A stretch of DNA of 64,000 bases from Oreohelix idahoensis. Taxonomy: Eukaryota; Mollusca; Gastropoda; Stylommatophora; Oreohelicidae. The stretch lies in NCBI GenBank assembly GCA_024509875.1, contig JAMPIV010011333.1:248001-312000 (forward strand), in the 5' to 3' direction. Below the pieces are notes generated by a model. The model searched no databases and was not told the DNA's origin. It saw nothing but the letters and a program-made list of their open reading frames with translations. Position 1 is the first letter of the stretch. Each line of letters starts with the position of its first letter. The position numbers and the translations under genes were made by a program. Positions 11,833 to 24,227 of this stretch are shown one piece after another.

Positions 11833-13293
11833 TGTTGCAAACATATTTTTGAATGCACAGATTACAAATGTACGATATGTCTATTTAATATGGAAAATAT
11901 ATTGTTGTATTTAATTGGGTACGAAAATGCTTTCTTTTGTAAAGCCAGATAATCCATGTTTGATTCATACGTTTGATTATATGGATAATCTCCCTGATAT
12001 TGATCGGGCGGAAGAATACTTATATTTTGGCATTCATCATTTGTCATAGCCAGAAAATAGATTGATCGTTCTTAGAATGTTTATGGCCTGAATTCATATG
12101 TATTACATATTATTAGTGCAAGTAGATTCAGTCGTATATTGTATACCTTTGTATGTTCAGGTCGGACTATATTCTTTCTGCCGGAATCTAGCGCAGGTTT
12201 TCGTAGTCCTACTGGGTTGTGACGAGTTCCGATAATGTCGCCAAGAATGGCTTAGTGGTTTTCCAGGGCTGGCACTGTTTAAGGTTTAACAGTGATTCGT
12301 AGATGTTTTTCCAGGAGAAGTTTATGTCTCTGCAAGAGTCTATTTGTCAGAGATCCTCCTCATATGTGTGATTCGGACTCCAGGTATGCCAGACCCTATT
12401 TTTGATGATCTCGAGTCGCTTAGACCTAGATGGAACATTGTGCTTCGTATCGCTAGGGTCGTGTTTTGTATCGACGCAGATGACAGGCCTTCCTACAGCA
12501 GTTATGTCTACATGAAGTAACTTGATTACTGTAGAGCTGTATGGAAAACTTTATGAAATTATTTATATGCACATTCTAAATTAACTTTGGCTTATATCTA
12601 CCCTCCTGCGAGTGGGTGAGCGACAACTCAGGAAGGCGGCCATGTTATATTCCTGTCATCATATTTTTGATCACTGTCAAGAGAACAGATTATGTATCCT
12701 ACTATCGGGCAGTGGTATCGAGATCTTGTTATGAGGTGAAAACCCATTATCGTGGTTTATGATTATTATACAAACATTGAACATATCTCAGCTTAAGAAC
12801 TTAGCCATGAAATGAAGGTTCGGCCAATGACTTTTGTATGTTTACAGATCCTCATTGACGCGTTCAGTCAGTAGAGGATACGGCGATTAGTTACCAGAAC
12901 AGTGAATGCTACCTTAGGTTGAATGTTATTTCACTACTACATGAATGTATCATCCACGATTCAAATAACCAATGAATTTATGTCAACATGTACCCATGAC
13001 TGTATCCGTGCTGTCCAGTGTGCGTGCCTTCATTAAACTATTGAAATGTCAGCGGCAGTTCAAGTCGTCATTGCATTACATGAGAGTGTGTGAGAGGTAT
13101 TATCAAGTGGTCTGTTACACCGAACTACTACACCATTCGCGTTACTTGACACTCCCACTCAATGTCAACATGACAGGTTCATTCGATGATGCAGAGGTAA
13201 CTGAAGAAGACTTTCTTCAGTGATGATCAGTGCATGACCCTAAACATAACATCCGCATCAAGACATCCAACAGGAGCCTCCTGTTATTCTACA
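11833..13293 (+). repeat. 3' LTR of element A
   Basis: Same length as the 5' LTR and nearly identical to it. It ends ttattctaca directly before the ggcta duplication at 13294-13298, fixing the right edge of the element. Confidence 0.93.
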
Positions 13294-13298
13294 GGCTA

Positions 13299-14722
13299 GG
13301 ACGCCATTTCTTTAAAAAATCTTGCCAAGAGACGATGAGAACAGAAGTGTAATTCTAAATACAAATATTATAAACTTCTGGACAGGGCAGTGATAACTTG
13401 GGCCAGATCTGCCAGTCATCGTTACTTGTGTGTAATATTCATTGAAATTGTGGTAGGATTGAATTTATTAACCATTTTATTTAAAATAAAGTTTGAATGT
13501 GAGATACTAACATACGACTGTAAGTAAGTGAGTCGATGGCAAACTTAGGCAAAGCCTAGAGATTGCTCCATCATATGATAGCCTATCAGAGAGGTGTAGA
13601 ACTACAAAATTATATATGATTGTCATCAAGGAGCATAACACCTATCCTATTGTATGGAAAGATTACTGTTGGAATTGCAGAGGCGTTGTAACCATTAGGG
13701 GAGAGGAATACTGATATACATTGTCACTTCAAAATATAATGGGACAATAGGTTGTCATTAAGAGCTGACCCTATACGTTTTTTTGTACTGTACCTGTAAT
13801 TAACTGTGGAATATTATTGTATGCTGGTTATAAAGAAGGATGCATAACCTTCTTATTTCAGGGGTTTATGTGGCCCTGACAGACACATAAAACCAGGCTC
13901 GTGGGAACTGATTGATTCCTGACTTTGTTGCATAATTCTGGCACGTACTGGAGGCCATTGCCTTTTATGAAGTGAACCAGATGGTCCATCGAGCCTAGGA
14001 CAAGACTTACCAGGGTTCTCCTTCGAAGTTAAGTGCCCGTTTGGCACCGAAAGTCTCAACCTCTATGAAATTCAGTTATTAACAATAAAAAACTGACATT
14101 ATCAAATAAAAAAATTCCACCTGTGACATATGAAAAGAAAATGCACGATAGGGAATGATGATAACAAACAACCTACCATTATACATATACCAGTATTATC
14201 CTATTTAGAAAACTACACCTACACACTTTTATTATATTAATACTTGTATTATGGACAGAAGATCCATTGTATAAATTGAATATTGTAAATAATTTCATTG
14301 ATTTCACTTTTGATTGTCAATCCTGATTCAAACAAAATAGAGTCAGGATAATAAATTGAAAAAAAATTATTAACGTTACACAAAATTCAACCACTGACTT
14401 ACTTAAGATAGTCTTTTAAAGTGTAGTGTGTATGTGATTGTTGTAGTACTGTTGTGTTGGATAATAAAATACTTGTGTATATGTTTAGTTGGTTAAGGCA
14501 ACATTACACTACTTATACATAACCCTAGACACCAAACGTAGTCATCATCATCATACATTCTAGTCAAAGAATAAGTCTGAGTGAGATCATAAAGGTGGTA
14601 GCAGAAAGTTACCCTGTAACTTAACATAATATTTATTATATTCAGGGACCTTCACAGCTGACCTCATTCAGTACACTAAGAGTTCATAACAACATCATTT
14701 CTTAACATCAAATCCACCACAC
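13299..14722 (+). repeat. Foldback element, inner part of left inverted arm
   Basis: Continues the arm interrupted at 489 and pairs with 17184-19000 on the opposite strand, for example catcaaatccaccacac at the inner edge against gtgtggtggatttgatg at 17184. Excluding insertions the arms are about 1.91 and 1.90 kb. No gene is seen. Confidence 0.87.
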
Positions 14723-15172
14723 AATGAAAAGGGAAAACGTAAGTGCCTTCTATCCCGTTATTCATAAATACACAAGATGGCCAAATAGTAATACGCGTGG
14801 ACTGGACAAATGTTTGCTGCCATCACCAATATATCTGAGAACAGGTGAAATATAAATTAAGCCTCACGACCATGAATGACCACAGCTCAGTATCTCAGCA
14901 AAATGGAGGCAAACTACAATGCAAAAGTCCGAAGGGAAGTATAGTGAACTGGAGCTGCCATTTTGGTCTATTTTTGGCAGGTGGCTATAATTACGAATAA
15001 TGTATGTAATTACGGCGTTTACACGGTTAGTCCTACGTACGAGATGACATATAACTAGGGCAATGTTTTATGGCATTGTGAAGGGACGGGTAGGCGGAGG
15101 GTGGGGAAGAATGCAAGTTAGGATTGGAGTGGGTGGCAGAACTGGTGCGGAGCGTGGGGTAGGAGAGGTTAA

Positions 15173-15325
15173 GGTTAGGTCTATGTAAGCATTTTCGTTT
15201 TTCCAACGGATTTTTTTTTTGGGGGGGGGGGGGGGGGGCGGGGTTAGGGTTAGGTCTATGTGTGCATTTTCGTTTTTTACGGAATTGGTGGGGTGAGGTT
15301 AGGTCTATGTCTGCATTTTCGTTTT
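15173..15325 (+). repeat. G-rich tandem repeat with long G run
   Basis: Three imperfect units share ggttaggtctatgt followed by gcattttcgtttt, at about 15173, 15245 and 15298. Between the first two lies a T run followed by about 19 consecutive G from 15221. Guanine-quadruplex formation is possible. Two adjacent ttaggg-like hexamers at 15243 are too few to call telomeric. Confidence 0.75.
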
Positions 15326-15608
15326 AGAACACGTGTGCTATCATTTTGACATATAATTTTGCTGCACTTCGCGCGCTAACCTTGAACTAAAATCCGACCC
15401 TTTTTTGAGCTTTCACGGTGGAAAAAAAAAAAAAAACTCTTAACCGAGGAGTTTGCACTCACGGTCAAGCAGAAATAGGGCGGGGGTGTTCGGGTAAGCG
15501 TTGGCGTTAATAATGGGTATTTTACATTGTGTCGAGCAATTACGTTTTGTTACGTTTCAATTACTCTTCTTCTCTTCTTTGATCCTTAACCGCCGATTGT
15601 CAAATCAG

Positions 15609-15770
15609 TCAGTGGCCATTACGCCTGGTGGCGTCTTGTAGGGCAACAACAAATTGATTCCACTTTGCTCGGTCGGCGGCCATCCTTCGTACAGTGCCCC
15701 AACTCTGGTTCATTCTTTACATCTCAGCCTCCACAGTCCTCCGCCAAGTTGTTTTTGGTGGGCCTCTCTT
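15609..15770 (-). pseudogene. LINE reverse transcriptase C-terminal fragment
   Basis: Read on the minus strand this encodes a tail with TTWRRTVEAEM, a stop, then RMNQSWGTVRRMA and WNQFVVALQDATRRNG ending at a stop. This pattern is typical of the extreme C-terminus of LINE polymerases. About 50 residues remain. It is a 5'-truncated, decayed copy of a family different from the RTE LINE at 5811, which ends differently. Confidence 0.6.
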
Positions 15771-16529
15771 TCGTTTTACGTTCGGGCAAAATGGCGGACA
15801 TTGTTCTACTATCCTTCCCATTTACCATGCAAAATAAGTCAATACTCACAAACCCAAAAAAGACTGAACATTGGTCGCTGCCGTAACATAAACACTATCA
15901 GTCGTATACAAAGACACAAGGACTAGCCATAATTTAAATGGCAAAAAGCAACTGTCCCACCATGGCATCCCTACGGTTTATATACACCGGCTGTCTGAAA
16001 AAACGCCTATTGAAGGCGGCTGCCAAGACACTAGTCAATAACGGCTTCTCTTTCCCATTAACATTAAACCAATTGTGGCCACTTGACATACGCTACCATT
16101 AATACGTGTTAAAAACCACATACAATGAGAATAACAACGTTAAAAGCAGTTAAGACATTTGTGCACAAAACACAGTATCATGAAAAATTCACGGCTTTGA
16201 GAGAAGCATTGTAAAGCTGTCCCAGAACAAAACAATAGTAAATGCATGTTTTTGAATGGAAATTTTGTAAAAGTGAGAGTTGCTATTTTGGGTTTATTCC
16301 GTTGTTAGAGAGGGAGACGTGTGGAAAAAGTCGAAAAGCTGAGAAAGCGTGTGCAAATGTAGATAATTGTACCGTATGAAAAAAGAAAGCATCGTGTGAA
16401 AATTGGTGGGAAAAAAAAGAAGAAATAGTATAAAAAGGAGAGACGTGGGCGATAGACAGGCTTTTACAGAATTTTTAGGATTCATTAGGCGAGGGGATTT
16501 TACAGATAGTGTTAGGTGAACTTCGTCTT

Positions 16530-16622
16530 TGAGATTATCAAGACAAGTTTCTAACTTGACAAGTTTTCAAGTTAGACAAGTATTTTAAAGTAGACAAGTT
16601 AGTTTTTAAGTAGACAAGTTTG
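16530..16622 (+). repeat. Short direct repeats of gacaagtt
   Basis: About six copies of gacaagtt or acaagt spaced 10-30 bases apart in AT-rich DNA, some preceded by aagt. They sit in the foldback core. No function is assigned. Confidence 0.6.
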
Positions 16623-17183
16623 TATTTTATTCTATTTGATATATTATTCCTGTGGATATACATTTTCATTTTGGATACTCACTACTTTGTGTAAGCAAGA
16701 AACAAGTACTTCACCATTGTGTCAATAACATTGCTTTTCTAATGACGTTAATAAACTATATTTTATTTTTCTACATTGCTGAGTTTTCTTTGGAACGTTA
16801 CAGTGGATTATTTTGACAAACCATTATACGAGGTATTGCTTTTCACTAAACCTAAAAGGGTAAGAACGGACTTTGGGAAGAAGAATAAACTAAAGTCAGG
16901 AATTTCCACCTCAGGCGAAAGGCATGTAACCACTGGAACCAGAACGTACAAAGAGTTAGCTCACGTCAAAATTTTTACCTGCGCACAACACCACTGACTG
17001 GCCAACAGACCCGGTTACACTAACTTCATATTGATGCCGTGACGAAGCCCGGTCACAAAATCACGTGACACTACGTGACCCGCTATTCCCGCAATAAATC
17101 TACCGTCACTCTCAACGTAAACTAGACTGCTGCTTCAGATCAAGCAGCTAAGTCACGGCAGCTAAAACATACCTTTACACCCG

Positions 17184-19470
17184 GTGTGGTGGATTTGATG
17201 TTAAGCAATGTTGCTGTTATGTACTCTTAGTGTACTGAATGAGGTCAGCTGTGAAGGTCCCTGAATATATTAAATATTATGGTAAGTTACAGGGTACCTT
17301 TCTGCTACCACCTTTATGATCTCACTCAGACTTATTCTTTGACTAGAATGTATGATGATGATGACTACGTTTTGTGTCTAGGGTTATGTATAAGTAGTGT
17401 AATGTTGCCTTAACCAACTAAACATATACACAAGTATTTTATTATCCAACACAACACAACAGTACTATAACAATCACATACACACTACACTTTAAAAGAC
17501 TATCTTAAGTAAGTCAGTGGTTGAATTTTGTGTAACGTTAATAATTTTTTTCAATTTATTATCCTGACTCTATTTTGTTTGAATCAGGATTGACAATCAA
17601 AAGTGAAATCAATTATTTTATTTACAATATTCAATTTATACAATGGATCTTCTGTCCATAATACAAGTATTAATATAATAAAAGTGTGTAGGTGTAGTTT
17701 TCTAAATAGGATAATACGGGTATATGTATAATGGTAGGTTGTTGGTTATCGTCACTGCCTATCGTTTATTTCCTTTTCATGTATCCCAGGTGGAATTCTT
17801 TTATTTGATAATTTCAGTCTCTGTGGTTGTTAATAACTGAGGTTCATAGAGATTGAGACTTTCGGTGCCGAACAAGCACTTAACTTCGAAGGAGAACCCT
17901 GGTAAGTCTTGTCCTAGGCTCGGTGGACCATCTGGTTCACTTCACAAAAGGCAATGGCCTCCAGTACGTGCCCGAATTATGCAACAAAGTCAGGAATCAA
18001 TCAGTTCCCACTAGCCTGCTTTTATGTGACTGTCAGGGCCACAAAACCCCTGAAATAAGAAGGTTATGCATCCTTCTTTATAACCAGCATACAATAATAT
18101 TCCACAGTTAATTACAGGTACAGTACAAACAAACGTATAGGGTCAGCTCTTTATGACAACCTATTGTACCATTATATTTTGAAGTGACAATGTATACCAG
18201 TATTCCTCTCCCCTAATGGTTACAACGCCTCTGCTATTCCAACAGTAATCTTTTTCTATACAAAAAGGATAGGTGTTATGCTCCTTGATGACAATCATAT
18301 ATAATTTTGTAGTTCTACACCTCTCTGATAGGCTATCATTTTTTTTTTTTTTTTTTTTTTTTGCGTACGCCCGCTAATACTCGAGGCGAAATCTCAGGTT
18401 ATTATTTTATGTCTAACCTGACATGGATTTTACGTGAGTATCTCTTTATTTCTTGTACAGAGACAGGTGTCCCTTGCCATTCAGGCAAATACTCGCCGAT
18501 TTCGGAGGTACCCATTGCAGCTGGGTCGGCTCAGGAGCCGCCAGTCCCTGGTCGACGACACTCCTTCAAATGTCCTCGCCAGGTCTCGAGTTAATCCAGT
18601 CCAAATCACGGTCGACGAAAAATCCTCAAATGCCGTCGCCCGGGTTTGATCCTGTATCACCCGGTCGCCAGAGCGGTGTTGTAACCACTACGCTAGCGCG
18701 GCTCCCATATTGGCTATCATATGATGGATCAATCTCTAGGCTTTGCCTAAGTCTGCCATCGACTCACTTACTTACAGTCGCATGTTAGTATCTCACATTC
18801 AAACTTTATTTTTTTTTAAATGGTTAATATATTCAATCTTACCACAATTTCAATAAATATTACACACAAACAACGAAGACTGGCAGATCTGGCCCCAGTT
18901 TATCACTGCCCTGTCCAGAAGTTTATAATATTTGTATTTAGAATTACACTTCTGATCTCATCGTCTCTTGGCAAGATTTTTTGAAGAAATGGCGTCCTAG
19001 CCTAACACTTTTTCCTCAATATCAACTAAGCTGGCGACTATGAATTTTAAATCGAACTTTAAAAAAACAATTCCCAAAATACTACGGTACTACTACAAGT
19101 ATATTTTTAGTGTTAGGTTAGCCAATCCCCTCTCGCCTTCCTTTAAAAAACTACAGCCAATCAAAATCTTGGTACCTTTTAGTCCTATTTACCCAAAGCT
19201 TTTTTCAAAATATGTCATGAAAAAATTAAGCAGGCGTGATCTTTTTTCTCGTCAGTCCGTCTTATCATACATAATATTATTTCCATTATTTTGGTTAGTT
19301 TTTGTACTAGTGGGTAACTGACACCATATTATTGCTCAGGACATCATAAGGCATCCGAATATATAATTTTTATGGCCCTATGTATTTTGGTTCATAATTC
19401 CATATTTTTTTTAAGTTTTGTATCGTAATTTGAAACGTGCCCAAGGCTATGTTGCTCGAGTTGGCTTTTT
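17184..19470 (-). repeat. Foldback element, right inverted arm
   Basis: Reverse complement of the left arm (1-489 plus 13299-14722). The region matching the left arm's gccatttctttaaaaaatct block is at about 18970-18990. The arm contains a SINE insertion at 18340-18711 that the left arm lacks, giving an empty-site comparison. It ends near ttggctttttt at about 19470. Confidence 0.87.
18340..18711 (-). mobile_element. tRNA-derived SINE
   Basis: Minus-strand reading starts GGGAGCCGCGCTAGCGTAG with an A-box-like TAGCGTAGTGGTTA. A B-box-like GGATCAAACCC follows and the copy ends in about 23 A. It is flanked by the duplication ggctatcat (18331-18339 and 18712-18720). The left foldback arm has the empty site. 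It would be transcribed by RNA polymerase III and moved by LINE enzymes; that is family knowledge. Overlapping ORFs at 18361-18788 are chance. Confidence 0.87.
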
Positions 19471-20414
19471 TGAAATCAACGCGAGACGGCGTTCCCTAGG
19501 TTCTGTCTTTCCATCCCTCCCATCTTTTATTCTTTTATTCTTTCACTCTCGTCTTGGCAATCCGACTTGACCTTGCAAAAGTGTTACATTTAATCTGAAG
19601 GACGAATTTTTCGAAAAGACAGTATCTTTCGTTCGGCTATTAGGTTTATCAGAATCGACATGCGGGCGGGCGTAGGAGAATACTACGCTAGACTCAATTT
19701 TTATTTTCTATCTTATTTTTGACTTTATGCACTAGAATATTATCTAATTTAGCTATTGTATTGAGAATATCGTCACACCCGGTATAAATCCCGAGGATCT
19801 CTGAAAACGCAAAGGAACAATATAACGACATCCCCATCTGACATTCAGGCATGTCGTAAAAGATGACTAATATGGGGCAGTGCATGCTAAGCACCCTCAT
19901 CGTGTGAAACAAAATTGCCACAGAAACCATCAGTTTAAATACACAAGAAATGAGTAGCACTCTGCTGTGGTAAGTGACAGAATAGTCACCCTTGCATATT
20001 TATTATTGTGATGAGGTGGTAGCATTCTTCCTTCGTCTTTTGCTCGTTCTCAACTTCTTATTCCATGTCTTTGTTCTTTCATCTAATATTAATGTTTTCG
20101 ATCATAAACACACATTATAATATATGATGTTGCTATCGTGAGTAAATAACACGATAGCTACACGAGCTGACCAGAGATAACGTAACCACCTGTATCAATA
20201 AAATGTGTATTCCACTGTTTTTGCAACATCTGGACAGATTGTGGACCGTTCTTGAACAAGAGCATCCCGGATTGGGACCTGGGGGTGTTTATCTTACAAA
20301 GGTGGCCTGCACCTTAACCTCTTTTTTGTCTAGGGCGACGAGAACAAAAATAGCGCCTACCGCGGGAACCGACTAGGCCCATCTACAAAGGGAGATAACA
20401 AGCTTGACATGTGT
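19471..20414. other. Intergenic stretch without genes
   Basis: Apart from a SINE-like fragment at 19849-19960, nothing coding or structured was recognised. An ORF at 19694-19960 (minus) overlaps that fragment and is chance. Confidence 0.6.
19849..19960 (+). repeat. Fragment of dispersed SINE-like family (gcatgtcgta type)
   Basis: Shares ggcatgtcgtaaaagatgac, then tgtgaaacaaaattgccaca and gaaacca, with copies at 24226, 32560 and 50031. The first block also occurs in the RTE LINE 5' end (5873-5895). Confidence 0.65.
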
Positions 20415-22042
20415 CTAAACATTAATAACACATAAGGAAGGGAAACCCGAGGCCTGTAAACAGTAAATTAATATTAGACAAACATAAAGGTATGTTTTCA
20501 GGCACTCGTAAGAAATAAAGAAGTAGAACACTTAGACAACAGAAAAACAACAGACGTGAGTGGCTTACCCAGGGTTCGAACCCCGTACCTTCCGTACGAC
20601 AACACCGCCTAGCTATACAAGCGAATCACACTAACCTCACGGCCAGCTAGGCATCCCCAATAAAAGGATGCTTTATTGACCGGTGATCAGTGCGAAACAC
20701 AAGACAACACCGGAAGTTTACAATGGGCACATCAGCCTAATAATGACGCAATCACTTCTGTTGTTCCTCTATTCTGCAGTATATGTCAGTCCAAACAAGA
20801 CAAAGACCTTGATACTGTGTCCAGTAAATTATAAAAGACTTAAGGACAGTAGTATAGAACAGAGGGTAGGTTTCTGGTATTGTATAAACATTAATAACAC
20901 ATAAGGAAGGGAAACCCGAGGCCCGTAAACAGTAAATTAATATTAGACAAACATAAAGGTATGTTTTCAGCCACTCGTAAGAAATAAAGAAGTAGAACAC
21001 TTAGACAACAGAAAAACAACAGACGTGAGTGGCTTACCCAGGGTTCGAACCCCGTACCTTCCGTACGACAACACCGCCTAGCTATACAAGCGAATCACAC
21101 TAACCTCACGGCCAGCTAGGCATCCCCAATAAAAGGATGCTTTATTGACCGGTGATCAGTGCGAAACACAAGACAACACCGGAAGTTTACAATGGGCACC
21201 TCAGCCTAATAATGACGCAATCACTTCTGTTGTTCCTCTATTCTGCAGTATATGTCAGTCCAAACAAGACAAAGACCTTGATACTGTGTCCAGTAAATTA
21301 TAAAAGACTTAAGGACAGTAGTATAGAACAGAGGGTAGGTTTCTGGTATTGTATAAACATTAATAACACATAAGGAAGGGAAACCCGAGGCCCGTAAACA
21401 GTAAATTAATATTAGACAAACATAAAGGTATGTTTTCAGCCACTCGTAAGAAATAAAGAAGTAGAACACTTAGACAACAGAAAAACAACAGACGTGAGTG
21501 GCTTACCCAGGGTTCGAACCCCGTACCTTCCGTACGACAACACCGCCTAGCTATACAAGCGAATCACACTAACCTCACGGCCAGCTAGGCATCCCCAATA
21601 AAAGGATGCTTTACTGACCGGTCATCATACCAGAAACCTACCCTCTGTTCTATACTACTGTCCTTAAGTCTTCTATAATTTACTGGACACAGTATCAAGG
21701 AATTTTGTCTTGTTTGAACTTACATATACTGCAGAATAGAGGAACAACAGAAGTGATTGCGTCATTAATAGGCTGAGGTGCCCACTGTAAACTTCCGGTG
21801 TTGTCTTGTGTTTCGCACTGATGACCGGTCAGTAAAGCATCCTTTTATTGGGGATGCCTAGCTGGCCGTGAGGTTAGTGTGATTCGCTTGTATAGCTAGG
21901 AGGTGTTGTCGTACGGAAGGTACGGGGTTCGAACCCTGGGTAAGCCACTCACGTCTGTTGTTTTTCTGTTGTCTTAGTGTTCTACTTCTTTATTTCTTAC
22001 GAGTGCCTGAAAACATACCTTTATGTTTGTCTAATATTAATT
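20415..22042. repeat. 469-bp tandem array with inverted copy and tRNA-like boxes
   Basis: Direct copies start near 20417, 20886 and 21355 (period 469). From about 21627 to 22040 the unit is present in reverse complement. Each unit has a B-box-like ggttcgaacccc, and on the minus strand an A-box-like region TGGCCGTGAGGTTAG (20633-20654 and its copies). Direct copies are nearly identical. Flanks show the imperfect repeat ttgacatgtgtct (20403) and ttgacatttgtct (22042). It looks like a SINE-containing unit amplified locally; ORFs at 20683-21469 are by-products. Confidence 0.8.
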
Positions 22043-23090
22043 GACATTTGTCTACAAAGAGAAAACTCTATTTGACACAGGGGTGATACATTTTAGGGAT
22101 TTCACACCGCAAAGGAAATGTTATTACAATGCTTTTTGCGTTTCATGACGAGGCGACTAACATCCGGATCTGTAATGATCAAGGAAGATCACACCCCTTT
22201 CATCACTTGACAGGCAAGGACTAAGGCAAAGACGCGCAGAATGTCACTTGCTAAAACGGAAACAAATTTCTGGATGATAGACTGGGCTTTAGGAGAAGCC
22301 TAAAGATTGAGACAGATTGGCAACTGGGAGTTATAATTTACCGCGGGGTAATTAGGTTATTAGGTTGTCGAGTTATTAGTAACAGAAGTTTTTGTTCTCG
22401 GGAGACAGAATTCACTCTTCGTGATTCTTTGAATATCACTATCTAGAGAAGAGCATTTGCCTTCTCTTCTTATCATCTCTAGTAAATCTCTCTATTATTA
22501 ACGAGCCAAATTAAAAATGCTCTATTGGTATTATTCCATAGGCCATACTTCTCTATACACCTATTAAACTTAAGGCACCACAATAATTAGATGATATGAA
22601 TCCTTGGTTTTTATCGACCCTAGGTTCGATTAAACTCGTGATTAAGCGACAGTGTTTGTCAGTTTAATTACCATGTCATCTAGAAACTAAATCTTAGTGG
22701 TGCACTGACTCTTCTGCCCCTGTCTTCTCAATTAATAACAATCCTTGATTCAGGTAATAAAACAATGTTCTGAATTCAATGGGAACATCCATATCAAAGT
22801 TCACATACACAGTTCCGACTTGTAATGATCAGCTAAATGTCCTTCTTATCCCGTATAAATATATGTCACTTTATGGATTTTTCTACTCTTTATACATCTC
22901 GTACGTCTTTTCTTCAACCAATCTGTTTCTATACATACATGTCCAAATTATGTCTTGCATCTAAATACGATACTATCTCAGTATTTCAATTGGGTATGAA
23001 TTGATTCTCAAAAACTTCAACATGGCTCAAAACGATACTGTTCATGCCTACTGGTGAATTCTCTTCAGTCCATCAATCAAAGCCTTTTAG
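22043..23090. other. Stretch without recognisable features
   Basis: AT-rich, no ORF above about 61 codons, and no repeat shared with other parts of the window was noticed. Confidence 0.55.
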
Positions 23091-23360
23091 CTTTCGAAGG
23101 AGCATACATCTTCAACGCATAAGCCAAGTGCTTCTGTTACGTACCAATTGCTAAAGCTTTTTCCACGTTTTTCTCATCATTTATACTTCATTCTCCGGTT
23201 CTGTTTGTTAAAGATTTTGTGGTTTAACATTTTTTACAGGATGGGGTAAGCGGCTCCATGCTCAATCCTCCTTAGTCGGTTTTATTACGACATGAATAGT
23301 AGTAAACAGTGTTATTATTCTTTGCTCCCCTTTCGGGACCCTGTAAAACTCGGGCGCCGT
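23091..23360 (-). mobile_element. Mini-RTE: LINE 5' end joined to LINE 3' end
   Basis: Minus-strand reading begins with the RTE 5' blocks (cccgaaaggggagcaaag, gactaaggagg, catcctgtaaaaaa, cf. 5825-5950). It then jumps to the last ~90 bases of the LINE coding end (acgtggaaaaagctt, acttggctta, atgctcctt; cf. 8940-9015). The whole endonuclease-RT body is missing. This is the expected form of a non-autonomous RTE derivative that keeps the promoter and the 3' recognition end. Confidence 0.75.
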
Positions 23361-23839
23361 TTATATCCTAAACGGTTAATTGTCTTAGTCTTGAAATGTA
23401 AATAATTTCGTATCACGTTTATTAAGTTTACTTCTACGCTGAAAATTTACATTTGGGGGACTTCAGCTCTTGATTTATAATTGAACGAGTTTTTGATTTC
23501 TTGAGTAATCTGTAGATTCAAATGGATTGAACGTTTAAATCTAATTTTCAATGTCCTCTACTTTATTTCTGTACACTACATGAACAGTCATGCAGACGCA
23601 TGGAAAACGTCTACCGATACACAACTGATCGAATCTCCTGATTGAATAAAACAATGATTCTTTCTCGGTATCTCATGGCATATCTTAGGCTTTTCTCATT
23701 ACCCCAGCTAAAAACCTGTGCTTTAATACTCTTTTACCTTCCCATAATTCTCCGCGACATTCTCCATTTTCCAAATGGTCTATATTTTTCTTGAACTTAT
23801 GAACTAAGGTATGTTACCGCCGCTTACATGGAAAACAAA

Positions 23840-24055
23840 TGTGATAGGGTGGGCGAGATGATGATGATGCTGTTGTAATATGTGATCACTTTTTTTCAAA
23901 CTCGCACCGACCCGAACAACAATAAAACTCTTGATTCTAAGGCAGGGGCTGTATTTATTCATACAACTCAGTCAGTGACAATAAGCACACAAAGCAAACA
24001 TTAAACAAATAAAACAAAGCAAACAAAACACCCAGCCAGTGCTCGATTGCTAATC
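23840..24055 (-). repeat. LTR fragment related to the gag-only element
   Basis: Closely similar to 47665-47868: it starts tgtgatagggtgggcgag and continues through ataaaactcttgattctaag to ccagtgct. It extends slightly further with cgattgctaatc, matching 48213-48222 on the other strand. Read on the minus strand it is the 3' half of an LTR ending ...CCTATCACA. No internal region adjoins, so it is a solo fragment. Confidence 0.8.
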
Positions 24056-24174
24056 TGAAAACGCAAACAAAGCAACGACTAGTTAAAATCATAATAGTTA
24101 AATAATGAGAAACACCATGCTCTCACCTGTCAAACTGTCCTTCTTCCACGCTACGTGAAACATTCAAATATCAT

Positions 24175-24175
<1 letters not shown>

Positions 24176-24225
<50 letters not shown>
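24176..24225 (+). repeat. (CA)n microsatellite
   Basis: About 25 uninterrupted CA units immediately before a SINE-like copy. Confidence 0.97.

Positions 24226-24227
<2 letters not shown>

Larger units (their letters stand above)
490..13293 (+). mobile_element. LTR retrotransposon A (Gmr1-like Ty3/gypsy), decayed, with nested LINE
   Basis: Two direct 1461-bp repeats (490-1950 and 11833-13293), each starting TGTTGC and ending CTACA, bound the element. The 5-bp target duplication ggcta lies at 485-489 and 13294-13298. Between them are a leader, a gag-protease-integrase-RT-RNase H reading frame and a 3' untranslated region. Integrase precedes RT, as in Gmr1-type elements. The frame is broken by a stop, a frameshift and an RTE LINE insertion (5811-9036), so this copy should not be autonomous. 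Removing the LINE and its extra target copy leaves about 9.57 kb. By eye the LTRs differ at about eleven positions (about 0.75%), so insertion is fairly recent but older than element B. Confidence 0.93.
14723..17183. other. Core of foldback element, no coding sequence recognised
   Basis: The loop between the arms holds no ORF with a recognisable transposase or other domain, so this copy looks non-autonomous. It contains a G-rich tandem repeat (15173-15325), a LINE remnant (15609-15770) and short direct repeats (16530-16622). The rest shows nothing I can identify. Confidence 0.7.

Noticed and set aside
15240..15256. Telomeric repeat
   Set aside because: Only two ttaggg-like hexamers; the larger repeat unit is about 70 bp.
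18361..18788. Three overlapping ORFs
   Set aside because: They lie within a tRNA-derived SINE and its flank; low-complexity chance frames.
20565..20660. True tRNA genes at the ggttcgaacccc boxes
   Set aside because: The boxes lie in repeated 469-bp units, and I could not form a full cloverleaf with matching acceptor arms; SINE-like boxes fit better.
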